64,000 nucleotides of DNA from Apiotrichum sp. Y4204 (taxonomy: Eukaryota; Basidiomycota; Tremellomycetes; Trichosporonales; Trichosporonaceae), in contig JAMYHL010000019.1 in the NCBI GenBank assembly GCA_025531455.1, forward strand, positions 310,001 to 374,000. Reading direction: 5' to 3'. This document shows, in pieces, positions 46,301 through 57,687 of the stretch. Positions within the stretch are counted from its first letter, which is position 1. Each line of letters opens with the position of its first letter. Under the pieces are notes generated by a model. That model did no database searches, was not told the origin of the DNA, and saw nothing but the letters and a program-made list of their open reading frames with translations. The translations under genes and the position numbers were made by a program.

Positions 46301-49269
46301 AATCCCAAAGACTTCCGTACTTTCTTTCGCCAACAGAACAACATTTGACAACAACGCTTTTTCTTTCTCAACACATTCGCTTTGACTGAAGGTCGCACGA
46401 CAGTGTTCATGTCCGAAACACTGACTGGGATGGCTGAAACGCCGGCTGATCGCTGACTGTACGCTCGTGCCATCCAGTCGGCACAGTTCAAGAATCACCT
46501 GTGCTCCCCTTCGTTCATGCTTGATTTCTATTGAGGCAAAGTTCAAGTTGTGCGTTTTTCACTGAGTCAGCAAGCTCCTGGGGTGGTACTTTACTTACGA
46601 CTTTTTCAGTAATCGCTTCTTGCTTTGCTTCTTTGGAGAGGGGCTTGCCCAAGCCAGCTGGCGTAGTTGCAGCATCCCAATATACCACTCACAGGGAATT
46701 TCTGCACCAGCAGTGATCGATGTTCACGTGAAATGGACTTATTCATTGGTATTTGCCGGTGATCGAACAAGAAGCAACAGACATGCCCCAGATCTCAGAT
46801 GACCGAGGGCCTGGTTTGTCTCCCGGTCCGATCTATGTCACGGAGATGCACTGACGACGGCTTCGCCTTCCGAAATTCGGAACATTTCTCAGGACTCGCG
46901 AAACACCTGTGATCATTTCAAGTAGCAAGGTGGATGTAGCCGTAAGATATTAAGACATTAGGAAGCATTTCAATCCCATATGAGGGGTCATCTCTTGTTA
47001 AACAGAAGTGTCTCCAGCGGCAAATGCGGCCCCGACAATACGTCCAACTGTGGAGTATTTTGACTATTTGGCAGGCGAAACGCAACTTGCACGCCTGCCA
47101 AGCTGCTGTGTCGTGCGACACGCAGTTACACAGCCCAGGATCCGAACAGAGCTGGACGTGTAAGGGGCAATTTCGGGGCCGAAAGACTCGCTCACTGCCT
47201 CCCCCTTGACCCTATCAACCTAAACAAGCTTAGTACTAAAGCAACCAGAGCAACCTACCTAATTCAGCCTCTGATGAAGACAATAGCCTCTGCAAACTTT
47301 CAACGATCGCAGTACTCCGCGGGAAGCGTCATATCTGTGCTTTATTCATTGATTCAGAACGGCGTCTCGCGCTTTACAGGACCTCGGGTTGATTGCTCTC
47401 CTGAATGACTGGGAATAGTGTAACACCCCTCGCCAGTCACGCCAATAACTACAATTGGGCCGAGTCCGCAAGTCGGTCCTCAGCTTCTTGCCCGAGGGAA
47501 CTTCCACCCAACCACAACAGCCCAGCAGGTCAATTTGCTTGACCACATCTCGCTGGAGACTTCCGAGATTGTCTCAAATCCCTATTGTGCTTGAAATCTT
47601 TCCAGGAAAGTAATTTCCTTCATGTCCGTTACTTGGAGGTGTTGGGATGTAGTTACGGTTTCACGCACGGCACCCTTTTCCGACTTCTCATCGTTCCCCA
47701 GGAGAAACGATCCCTGGGTGTCACTCTTGTCAGATAGACATTCTGCCGACGGATCGGATTGGTTAGTCACCTCGCCTTGCAGGCACCTCGCTTTGCAGGG
47801 ATTCCCCGGGGTTCCATAATGAGCCACCCATGCGCCACAACCTCATCAATCGAGATCCGAGTGTATTGACGACCATCCCACTGTCGAAGAGCACCGGGTG
47901 CGGTGGTTTAGTTACCTCCTGAGTGGCGCAGGCCGAGATCGAGTGGGGCATTCAGGAGTGCCCGGACAATGTCACCGATGAAAAGGTGGGCCTTGCGAGG
48001 TGTAAGAGGTGGATGTCAAAAGGATTGTATCCGTCCGAAATAGCCGCATCCTGAGCTCATCGTAACTCGTTTCGAGGACACTCGATGGTGAAGCTGTATT
48101 TTTGTAAATGAGGTTGCTGAAGAGCGCGAGGAGCCTGACGCCAGCTGAACAAAGGTTGTCGCAATTTCTCCACCCTCAGCTTGCAGAACCAATCAAAAGG
48201 TACCGCTGATATTCTTTGGTCTGTTCGGTTTACCATCTGACCTTTGCGTTCAAGAGAAGAGGTGCACAAAACTAGGCGATGGTGATGGCGACAGCGTGAC
48301 AAGTATGGCTCACTCACAACTTCTTTGAAACGAATGGTTTGATAGCAACAGTCGAATCTCCACCTTTTTAGTAGCTTTGAGAAGCCGTCGACCTGCTGTT
48401 GCCTTCCCCATCCGTCTCAACTAGCGTTTCCTCAAAGTTGACTTGAACGGTGGCGGCGGAGTTAGACTATCGATCGTGAGACACAAGGGTAATAAGATAA
48501 GAGCACGCGGCTGAGGCTACCCAGCAGCTCCAGTCAGGGGCTGAGTGGCTCTGACATCGTGAACTATTACTTGAGGTCTCAAGATCTTAAGCGGACGAGC
48601 AAGAGTCGCAGGCTCACCAATGAATCTCCATTCTCCGGCGCCACGGCGGCTAAGGCGTTACAGTAGTAGTCTCAGATCAGACTCAGAGCCGACTTCAAAA
48701 CGTATGGCGTTCTTTGGCGTTACAGATGGCGCCGCAACTTCCGTGCGGACAAGTTCCGTGCGGTTAGCCGGCTGGCTTTTGATCATCGACGCTCTGCGGC
48801 CCCCGGACTGAGGCACTCTCGGGATGATCAATGGCTTGGCGCAAGTACACCCGGAGTGCTAAGACAATGTGCACGTCCGAGGGCGATAGGAGTCCAATGC
48901 TCCTCAGCTGCAATTGATTCAGTCGTGATCGTCGTGAGCCACCGGATAAACTTGTAAAATATCGAGACGGATTTCAAGGCTCCAGGTCGGTTAGCTCGCC
49001 TTGTTAATGCCTCATACTGAGAACAGGCAATGTCTATTTCATCGTTGAGTCTTGCTTGAGCGCATCAGCTCTCTCCTGCGCATGTCAAAAGCACATTCGC
49101 AGTTTAGTCTTTGTAGGCGTACTGTGAGTTACCCAGAGGTATCTATCCAACTATCTTGACGAATGCATCAGAACGGCGACATTTCTCGCCACACTGATGA
49201 AAAAGTGCCGACTGTGGATATCCTAGATATCCGAGTCCTGGGGGGTTTGTGCAGGCTTTTTATTTAGCA
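40301..49269. other. Long gene-poor, lower-GC region
   Basis: About 9 kb with only short open frames scattered on both strands, none with a recognisable motif or believable exon chain. Single lines sampled by hand have GC near 43-45% (for example 44401-44460 and 46261-46320), well below the flanking genes. A T-tract occurs at 44223-44279. No intact reverse transcriptase, integrase or transposase motif and no obvious terminal repeats were recognised. Candidate explanations are a centromere or pericentromere, decayed mobile elements, or non-coding transcripts. Confidence 0.55.
44223..44279 (+). repeat. Poly-T tract with C interruptions
   Basis: About 57 bases almost entirely T with a few C, the strongest homopolymer tract in the window. 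It lies within the gene-poor region. Confidence 0.9.
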
Positions 49270-49370
49270 CCTCCACTTTCCAGTCAGGCCCCCCTCCTGT
49301 GCATCTGTGCATCTGTGCCTCCACTTTGCGCTTGAGAACAACAAAACCAAGACAGCTCAACCTCCACTTT
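49270..49370 (+). promoter_or_regulatory. Three direct copies of CCTCCACTTT upstream of the PCI-domain gene
   Basis: The identical 10-mer CCTCCACTTT occurs at 49270-49279, 49318-49327 and 49361-49370, spaced 48 and 43 bases, ending about 115 bases before the start codon at 49484. The spacing and position suggest a regulatory element or a leader repeat. No known factor is assigned. Confidence 0.5.
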
Positions 49371-49483
49371 GACCACTTCGACATTGTCACAACCCACATA
49401 TTCACACCAGCCCGCTCAGCACGATTAGCTTGCCCTAAGTCATTCCTTGCAGCTGCTACCGCCTCACGCGAACATAGATCAAG

Positions 49484-51241
49484 ATGTTCGACGTGGTGCC
49501 TATGCTCATCATGACCGCGGCGCAGTCGTTCGCGACTGGGATGGGCGCGAATCTTGTCGAGAGCCTGCCCTTCTCGGCCAGTCATCCGTTCTGGGGTCCG
49601 TTGTCCGCTGCTCTCGCGAATGTGGGTACTGCTGAAGCAATGCTGCTGAACTTTGGACTGATCCAATTTAGACAGCAGACCGTGATATACAACCGGCTGC
49701 ACTCCTACCACAACTAGGCATGGTTCCGTCGAACTCGCGGGATGGTGTTGCGGCCCTACTGTCTGCGGTCTTTAAGAATGTGAAGCACTCCGCGCCCATT
49801 TCTCCAGGAATGGACATGACACTGGATGCGGCAAGTGCTTTTCAGGCCTTCACGAATCTTGTCGCCGTGCATACCGAACTGCATCGACTGTACTCTGCTA
49901 CAAGACCTGATGGAGGGTATCAGAATGCGTTCCTCAATCCTGTCGTTTTGGAAGTTTGTCGCGAGTTGACACGAGTGTCTGCTGTGGTGAGTGCTACAGA
50001 GGACGAAACAGACGTCTTGCTAACCGTTTAGGCCTCCTCATTGTCTAGCCTTCCTATCCGCGAAACCGGATCCCCACGAGGAATCAAGGACGCGACGCGC
50101 CAGGCCATTGAGAAGTCGCTTCAAGTGTCCGCTAGCCATATGACAGACTCAGAATGGGCTGGCGAGGTTCATCAGAACCAGACAGTGGGAGATATTATGT
50201 GGTCCCTTGCAAACATCCTTTGGCGGCATTACGCCCAGGTGAGATTAAAAGAAGCGAGATCAACCTGGCCCTCTCGTGACGTTTAGCTCGCACTTGACCT
50301 CGCTGACATAAGCGTAAACTTCACACACAAGCTCAGGAGCTTTCAAAGACATTTCACGCAATTCAGCCATCCGAGGAGAAGCGGATCGGAGCACGAGGAT
50401 ACTGCATTCCACAAACTGCAGTGGCGGAAAGCTACTACTGGCGTGGTCGGCTTGGTGTTGTTCTGCTCGAAATACGCGGTGCACGACGATGGTTGGAGAA
50501 AGCATGGAGCTTGTGTCCCGAGCACGCCTGGCAACAGCGGAGGTGAGCGGCAGACGTTCGGGTCGTGTGCTAATCATCAGAGCGATTCTGATCCGCCTCA
50601 TTCCAGTGGCTCTTCTTTCCGGCCTCATTCCGCATCGAGCAGTTCTGGAGCAGTACTCGCTCACTGAAGAGTTTTTGCCATTTATCCACGCCTTCCGGAC
50701 AGGAAATGTGCCTATGTGGCGCAAGCTCCTAGCTGAGCGCCGAGAGTGGCTACGTGCACGAAGCATCTGGCTGATATGGTTCGAGCGCGGAGAGATATTG
50801 GTGTGGCGGAACCTGTTCCGGAAAGCGTGAGTGACTGCCCATTGTGTAACTGTTGTGGAATGCTGACCTTAGTCTGTCACTCCACTACGAGCTTCCCGAT
50901 GCGACGCGGAATCGCTGCCCAACGGCCACCTTCCTTGACGTGGCCCGCGCAGCCTTTTCAGGATCCGGCGAGCTGGAAGACGGAGGATTGGAACTCGAGG
51001 ACATTATCTGTGTTCTGTCGAGCCTGATTGACCATGTGCGTCCAGATTACACGCTTCACAGTTTCGACGCCTGTAACCCTCATGGTGTTACACAGTCACA
51101 CCTACTGACGCCCAGTCAATCGTTCTTGGTAACCTCGCATATTCACAGAGGCAGGTCGTCTTCCGCCCAGCTCCAGACGGATTCGGGGGCTTCCCGCCAG
51201 TTAAAAACGTCACGCCACGTCGTGTTGAAGCAATTGCATAA
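49484..51241 (+). CDS. CSN12: PCI-domain protein, Csn12/Thp1 (PCID2) family
   Basis: Family members act in the TREX-2 mRNA-export complex (Thp1/PCID2) or associate with the COP9 signalosome (Csn12); the sequence alone does not separate these. Seven exons join in frame to 466 residues, the usual family size: 49484-49621, 49672-49986, 50032-50238, 50337-50542, 50581-50826, 50873-51035, 51116-51241. Introns are 38-98 nt. Conserved features are ESYYWRGRLGVVLLEIRGAR (helical repeat), RAILIRLIPVALLSGLIPHR, WLIWFERGEILVWRNLFRKA (PCI helices), LEDIICVLSSLID (winged-helix recognition part) and the C-terminal hairpin SQRQVVFRPAPDGFGGFPP. The N-terminal exon (FATGMGANLVESLPFSASHP) also fits the family. 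The gene stands alone between two gene-poor stretches. The 98-nt intron 3 is the least certain border. The symbol is a family-level assignment. Confidence 0.86.
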
Positions 51242-52444
51242 ATCGGGAGGTGTGCGTTGGGTCGAAACGCAATACACCGCATGTAAGATGAAGGAATGGA
51301 GTTTCACATTATGCCCTTGACAGCGGTTGTGGTCACCCCCAATGTTCTGCTTTACATCGCACGTTTGATAACCTTCGTCAGGCGACAATTCTGATAACCG
51401 AATACCTCCAGTGGACTGATCGCCGAACATGCCGTTCTGACTGATCCCCGAGTATGTTGAGTTCCGATGAGCGCAGCAATAGCCTCACGGACCTTCGCAT
51501 CCGAGCACCCCAGAGCACCGGCCGCTTCGGAACGGCCAGGGTGCACGCCCCAGCCCGAGCGCAACGTGACGGTTGGCGTCGGGCTGGACGAGCCGATTTT
51601 GGTGAACAATAGCAACGCACGGCATGCGGCCTGTGCGTCGAGGCAAAGTGCTGAGAAGGCACCGCTTCGTACCCCATTATCAACAGCTCTGAAAATACGA
51701 CGGCCAGCAAGTGCAGGGAAGTGGACAAGGGAGGACAATCCGCCAAGGAACGCGTCTCGCATCCCCCACCCGATGGATTGTCTATCGAGTGATCCTGAGA
51801 TTGGGGTAAGGACTGACTGACTTCATCGAGCTCCCTGGAACTCATGGGGACATCGGGGATGGTGCGGGGATATGGCGGGGCCACTGGGGCTACGGAACGG
51901 GGAACAGACCATGCAATCGGGCAAGGAACGTCGTGGCCAAAGACGTGACTGTCTGCAATCGTGCGGACAGGATATCGCCGGAGTACCATGTGGGAACCGA
52001 GTTCAGGCTGTTTATGTCGTTTTTGTGTTGCTGCCCTGTCGAACGACACTTCTGGAGATGGTATACCTATGGGGGTCCACATCTCAGAACCAGAATAACG
52101 GACAGATGCTGAGAGGCAAGAGGTATCACTATTTCCGGATTGAGAAACATGGCGGGATGAGAGAACCACGGCTCACTCTCATCTCCCGGTTTTCTTCATC
52201 TGGATCATGCCAGGGCTCGAACCATCGCCTTCATCGTCTCATCGGGAGTGACAGTGTGTAGGGCAACCAATGTCAACTTCTGGCTCTCTGGCAGAGCCAT
52301 GTCATGCAATTGTCCTGGAGAGCTTGAGACCGAGTCACAACGATGGTTTATTCCCTTCCTTTGTGCCTCTGTACGCGTCTCGCAGTTCTCCTTCGCCTCT
52401 CACGCGCCCCTGAGACAAAAAGGCAGTGTCACGACGCTGCGTTC
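51242..52444. other. Stretch with competing open frames, no supported gene
   Basis: Downstream of the PCI gene. Minus-strand frames of 263 codons (52169-51378) and 136 codons (51762-51352) and a plus-strand frame of 117 codons (51467-51820) overlap. The 136-codon frame has gene-like composition (WGMRDAFLGGLSSLVHFPAL, then GCSDAKVREAIAALIG) and an acceptor-like CAATCTCAG just upstream at about 51800, but I could not build a complete exon chain or recognise a family. A real minus-strand gene ending at 51352 is possible. Confidence 0.35.
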
Positions 52445-52530
52445 CTCTCAATCGGAGAATTGAACTCCGGTCTCCCGCGGTCTTGATTTCTCATGACAAG
52501 CGAGCATACTAGCCACTATACGAATTGAGA
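52445..52530 (-). tRNA. tRNA-Asp (anticodon GTC) with 14-nt intron
   Basis: On the minus strand, acceptor stem TCTCAAT (52530-52524) pairs with ATTGAGA (52452-52446), followed by discriminator G. The D-arm GTATAGTGGCTAGTAT, anticodon stem CTCGC/GCGGG, loop TTGTCAC with GTC anticodon, and T-arm CGGAG-TTCAATT-CTCCG all fit. The 14-base intron lies one base 3' of the anticodon, the canonical nuclear position. A TTTTT run about 20 bases downstream can serve as the Pol III terminator. Confidence 0.93.
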
Positions 52531-53542
52531 CTCTTAAAATGGAGATTTGACTGTTGTGAGGAATGTGTCCTCACGCGAGTAGTTCGACACCAGTCGACAT
52601 CGCAGGACGAGTGTCAATCGGCGACTTCTTGCGCTCTTTAGGTTCGGGTCTGCGCGAACGTCAGCATATCTTTTGTAAACAGGATGTGTTGGGTTCTACG
52701 CCGCTGGAAGGTATAATCAACGCACTCATTTCGGGCAATAAAAGCAAAGGACAAAACAAGTGATATTAATTATAATAATACAGCAAAATGTCTGATGAGA
52801 GTCGCAGCTTCCTCTGGCCAGCAGGACCCCGCACGATAGCCATGGTTGGAGCTGTATCTAATCCGTTCTATTGAGTTAGTGGGAGCTGCTCACTTGATGT
52901 CATCCTCAGTTTGCTTGTGCCTCTTGGCGATCGCGTTGGATCAACAACAGGTGGTCTGTGAGTCTGGTGAGCCATTCTCCTATCTTGCCCGTACCTTTCC
53001 CTGCTATTTGGTGAGTACCACCATATCGTCTTTCAGCTAGCCTACAGCGAGCGATTCTGAACAGCAGAGGTGATATTGATTGGATGACTTGTGCTCCGTC
53101 GTTGCGGGTGCCACAAAATCAAGACCAGCTGGGAGTACACCCTGGGGGGTTCATTTCACGAGATAATTCGCAGCTCGGGCAGCTTAACTCGTTGCTGCGA
53201 GCCTCATGTATACATGTCAGGGGCCAGGGCTCTACATGCATACATTGAGCTTGTTGCCTTCCCTCGTCTCTGTAACAAAGAGATCCTATTGAAAGCATAC
53301 TCATAGTTAAGCACAGCCCAAGGGCAGCCACTATATTTCATGCAACGACGACGGCGATCCGCCTCCAGCTTTAACCGTCCTCGGCTTCCACCGGTCCGGG
53401 GAATGACTCGACCAAACCTCCACCAAACCTCCACCTCGTTACTCGACATTCCGACATCTCTCACGCGGCGCAACTTGAATTGTCTCCATCGCTCACTCTT
53501 GCCCATCCGCACTGATTCCACCGCCTGTCCCCGGCTTTCATC
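52531..53542. other. Intergenic region between tRNA-Asp and small cysteine-rich gene
   Basis: AT-richer in the first half (for example 52760-52790). Short frames only. A CCTCCACC-rich leader (about 53418-53435) precedes the next gene. Nothing else recognised. Confidence 0.45.
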
Positions 53543-53893
53543 ATGTGGGCCTGCTCCTACCGCGCAACGAACGCCGAACTGGCAAACGCGAACGTCTCCG
53601 CAATCTGCTGCACAGCCGTCAACGGCACGCTCTACCCGAACGGCAAGTGCACGCTACCCGACCGCGCGACGTACGCCGCGTGCGCGACAAAGCCCGACTA
53701 CGCGGCCGGCGTGTGGACGTGCGAGAACGACGAGGAGTGGTGCACTGGCCAGGGCACAAACAACAAGTGCACCACGTTCCGCGATAAGGACAACGCCCAG
53801 CCGAAGAGCGGTGCGCAGAGTGTGGGCGCCGCCGGCACCAGGGTCGGCGCGATGGTGCTTGTTGCGATGATTGCGGGTCTTGTTGTGGCTTAG
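53543..53893 (+). CDS. Small eight-cysteine protein with hydrophobic C-terminal tail
   Basis: Open frame of 116 residues with eight cysteines (one at residue 4, a CC pair, then single Cys in GKC, AAC, WTC, EWC, NKC contexts). It contains NVS and NGT sequons, a low-complexity linker, and a final hydrophobic run (GAMVLVAMIAGLVVA). The tail resembles a GPI-attachment signal, so a cell-surface protein is likely. However, the N-terminus MWACSYRATNAEL is not a signal peptide, and no upstream exon encoding one was found in the preceding 200 bases. Either the true start lies in an unseen exon, or the protein is tail-anchored. Family not recognised; related small Cys-rich surface proteins exist in basidiomycetes. 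Confidence 0.68.
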   Translation: MWACSYRATNAELANANVSAICCTAVNGTLYPNGKCTLPDRATYAACATKPDYAAGVWTCENDEEWCTGQGTNNKCTTFRDKDNAQPKSGAQSVGAAGTRVGAMVLVAMIAGLVVA

Positions 53894-54525
53894 AAAGGAA
53901 GTGGTGAGTGGAATCGCGATGCTGTCAAGAACATGATAGCTGATGGCAGGTGTCGAACACGGCGTTGGCTTGTACAAACGATATGGGGATGTAATGTTGA
54001 ATCGTGTCACAGACCGTGCAGCGAGCTAGGTTCAGTCGCCGGTGGCGAGAAAGGACATTGGTGGTCGTTGGTTCGTCAGTCCATTTGGTTCGGGGCTGTG
54101 AAGAACGACAAACAGCGGACCGATTTGCGTGGGATGGATCGGCAGCCGAAGGGGCTCGCTTGAGTCGAGAGCTGGAGTTGGATTAACCCCCGGGTGACCC
54201 TACTGCGAGTCGTGCACCCTGTCGGTTGCCTGGTGTTAGTCGAGAGGTGGTGTGCGGTCGGATCGATGCTGGTACATGGGTTTAAGTCGCAGCTTGGCAT
54301 CGTTCGCCTTATGGAATGAGGACTCTGACAATGGAAAGAAGCCGCAACGGAGCCAGGATCCTGCCCACTCCATCCCCTCTGACTCGTTCGCAGAATCACT
54401 TCAGTGCATGCAGTTGGGGTATTAGGTATAACTGGACATCTTCATATCGTGCGGCAGACAGGACTGGTCGCACTCTCAAGCATCTAGATCTTGACTGCCG
54501 ACCGGACTCTTTTTGATACAGTTGC
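53894..54525. other. Convergent 3' flanks
   Basis: Spacer between the small cysteine-rich gene and RCC1. No coding signal or RNA gene recognised. Confidence 0.5.
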
Positions 54526-56721
54526 TTACGCCTCACGCTTCTTGCCGAGAAGAACACAGTGTTGTCCACCAGCGGCGGCCATGACGGCATCGTACGGGCG
54601 GAGCCACTTTGAGCGGACCAGCGACGGGACCTCCGCGGTCTCCTGGGGCCCAAGTCCAAGCTGCGCCTGGTTGCCCAAGCCCCAGCTGTACGTGTGACCA
54701 CTACGCGTTACGGCAAGGTTGTGACGAGTACCAGCCGAAATGTTGGCCACAGGGTTCTCTGCCGACTGAGCATAAGGCTTCATCTCGGGAACGACCTCGT
54801 ACTGCTCGGGGATGGGGGGGAACGGAATCTGTTGTCAGAAAAGGCGATACATCATGCACTCACCCAAACAGGCTCGGGCACAAACTCGTCAGGAGGAAGC
54901 GGAAGGGCGGCTTCAGCCTGCGCAAGATCTTGTTCTGCCTTCTCCACGAGGTTCCGGTTCGGGTTGGCGTGTCCCTTGACCTCGCTCAATGTGGCCTTAC
55001 ACTGTTCCACCCTCTTCTCCTTCTCCTCCTTGATTTCATCACGTCGGGCTTTGAGACCCTCTTGAGCGGGGTGGTCGGGTGCGAGTCCAAGCTCGTTGGC
55101 GTCGCACCGGCCACAGCCCCACACCTGGCCGTTGTCGAAGAGGAAGAGAGAGTGGTGAACGCCACCATCAATCTGAACTACCTTGGCACCGTTGTGGTTC
55201 TTCGGCAACAGCGCCTCGACAACCTGAGGACGGATAATCATCTCCTCGTCTTCGTCACGACCGGTAATACCCGTCTGATGGAAGGTGTTCAAGCCCCAGG
55301 CATACACAACGCCGTCCTTGTCAATCGCAAAGGAATGGTATTGTCCAGCTGCGACATGAACAATGTTTCGAAGACCCAAGCGCTCGGGTTCGAGCGCGTT
55401 TAGGCGACGACGTTCCATGACACGACGGCCGAGCTGGTTCTGCTGACCGTTACCCCATACGTAGACGTGGCCCTCAGAGGTTAGAGCAAGAACGTGGTCG
55501 GCACCGCATGCGACATCCACAACTTCGACCTTGGCGAGGGCAGGAAGCTCAATCGGAGAGAACTGGAAAGGCGCGTGGCCGGGAACACCATCAAAGCCGA
55601 GAATGCCATCGTTGGACTAGTGACGTCAGCGTCTGCCCACATTTCCGAACCTTTTGACTCACACGGAACGAGCCCCAGGCGCGCAGATCACCCTTGTCGG
55701 AGATAGCAATCGAGACCGAATCACCCGCCGCAACCTTGACGGCGCGGAAACCCTCCTTGGCGAGAGATTCTACAACGAACGGCCAAGCCTCAAACTCATC
55801 GGCAGGGAGGAAGCCTCCAGGGTTGTTGGGATCGGGGTTGGTAGCGGTATTGCGTCCAAGGGCGGCATTGTCGTTGATTCCCCAGGAGCGAACCTGACCC
55901 TTCTGGTCGATCGCGAGCGAGTGCATACCGCCAGCGGCGAGCGTTTCGATGCCGCCCTGGTCAGGGGCAGGGCCAAGTTCACCGTCCTCCTTTTGCTCCT
56001 CGAACCTACAGTCAGCGAATGGATGTCACAGCGAACCTACCATGAATGGATGTTGGGGCGAGCCTTCTCGTTGAGATCATCCGGGCCCAGGCCAAATTGG
56101 CCCATATCGCCAGTTCCCCATACAAAGACGGTGTAGCCATGGGGCACTGGGGTCAGCGTTCAGTCTGGATAGTGTGGGTTCTTACCGGGAAGGGGCAGCT
56201 CGTTAACGCGCTTGGTGATGCGCCGACGTTTGACTGGAACAACCTTTTTGCTGCTCCCGCCGTCAGGAAGCTCAGCCGCGTTGCCGTTGCGTTTCTTCGA
56301 GGCTGGCTCGGGCTCAGACTGCTTCTCGTCCTCCGGTTCGACCTCCTCTGCCTCTTCCTCGGACTCCAGTTCGGGGGAGGGAGACTTCTCCTTCTTCTTC
56401 CCGGAGGGCTTCGCGGCCGCCTTAGAAGTTGACTTCGAAACCGGCTTGGCGGGGGCCTTCTTGGTGGTGGTGGACTTGGAAGCGGGTTTCTTCTGCGTGC
56501 CGTTGGAGATGGGCTTCTTCTTCTTCGCATCATCATCGTCCTTGTCCTCCTTCTTAGACACAGGCTTTGCGGAAGAGCTCTTCGACTTGGTCCCTGTCTT
56601 TGTTGGTTTAGACGCGGGCTTCGCTGAAGCGGCCCGCGAAGCCGTGCGGGAGGAAGCTGCGATGTGAGTCAGACGTATGAACGATATCAGTCACACCCAG
56701 CAACTTACTACGAGGGGGCAT
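54526..56721 (-). CDS. RCC1: RCC1, Ran guanine-nucleotide exchange factor
   Basis: Chromatin-bound GEF for Ran GTPase, setting the nuclear RanGTP pool for transport and spindle assembly. Exon 1 (56721-56709) encodes only MPPR plus one base; exon 2 begins at 56656. The N-terminal tail of about 180 residues is Lys/Ser/Pro-rich with an acidic patch and a bipartite-like VPVKRRRITKR nuclear signal. The RCC1 propeller follows: HGYTVFVWGTGDMGQFGLG, AAGGMHSLAIDQKGQVRSWG, VACGADHVLALTSEGHVYVWG, VAAGQYHSFAIDKDGVVYAWG, IDGGVHHSLFLFDNGQVWGCG and SAGTRHNLAVTRSGHTYSWG. A charged helical insert (KARRDEIKEEKEKRVEQ) interrupts between blades 5 and 6. It ends LLGKKREA. Three to five short introns are needed. 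Yeast names are Prp20 and Pim1. Confidence 0.95.
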
Positions 56722-57617
56722 GGTGCGTTGAATGATTTACAGTCGGTGTGATGCGATGTTGATGAGAGAGTGTTTGCGAGATTGTTGGTGTGTTTACTGT
56801 GCAAGGGAGAGGTTAAAATCGCAACACCGGATGGAAGTGGAGCATGACATACAAATGATGTGTGGTTGTTGTTGTTGTTGTTGTTTGGTTAAGGCCGATT
56901 GATGCTGTCAAGTAACAATCAAGGGTGCAAGCTTCGCCCTCCCTTAACTTTTGCTCTTGTTATGGGTCTGATGTGATGCGAGATGGGAGGATGAAGGATG
57001 GGAAACGGGGGAGGGATGAGGAGGGTTGTAAGGCAAAGCAAAAAAAAAAAAAAAAGTAGGGGGCGATGTGATGGCGAGAACCGTGGGTGCGCGGTGGTGG
57101 GAGGCTGGCTCACCAAGTGGAATTTTGTTTACCCTTTCGACGCCATCCATTACCCAAACAGCCAAACACCACCAATCCAGTGGTCACGTTCCAGAGGGTC
57201 AAGAAGTTCTTCTCTGCCCTCATGGTCTTTTCACTTTTGAGCTTTGGCATGCATTCATGCATGCATGCACACACCGCACATGCTACACACGAACGTATGT
57301 ACGCATACACTGTATGCACATATCGGCATTATGAGCAGCATACGCGCGGTTCATGTTGCGCAACAGCAGCTTGCTCTTCGTCTCCACAGCCCTTTGACCT
57401 CTGCCTCCACAGGATCATGCAGGTATGATAAGGTAATGATGAGTCCCAGGTTGATTCCGCATACCTCTGGTGAGTGAGTGAAGTGCAGACGAGTGACGTC
57501 ATTAGTATCCGAGGTTTCCAGTTATAGTTACATAATAAAGTGATATCAGTCATCAGACGTTATCGTCGAGAGGAAATGATATAATGTACACGGTGTAAAC
57601 ACAAGAAGACGAGCCCC

Positions 57618-57687
57618 GACTGGATCGACCAGCCGGGATCGACTGGATCGACAAGATCGACTGGCCGACTGGCCGACTGGCCGACTG
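57618..57687 (+). repeat. Minisatellite of GACTGG-type units
   Basis: Imperfect units (GACTGGATC, GATCGACTGG) grade into three perfect GACTGGCC copies plus a partial copy at 57659-57687. Confidence 0.8.

Noticed and set aside
47582..47827. 81-codon charged minus-strand frame
   Set aside because: Protein-like composition but flanked by stops on both sides with no convincing splice sites or homology.
48655..48700. tRNA-like string near 48.66 kb
   Set aside because: No acceptor-stem pairing or B-box (GGTTCRANYCC) could be made; not a tRNA.
51378..52169. 263-codon minus-strand open frame
   Set aside because: Reads as low-information sequence, and a different frame of the same strand looks more gene-like over its second half; no family or exon chain found.
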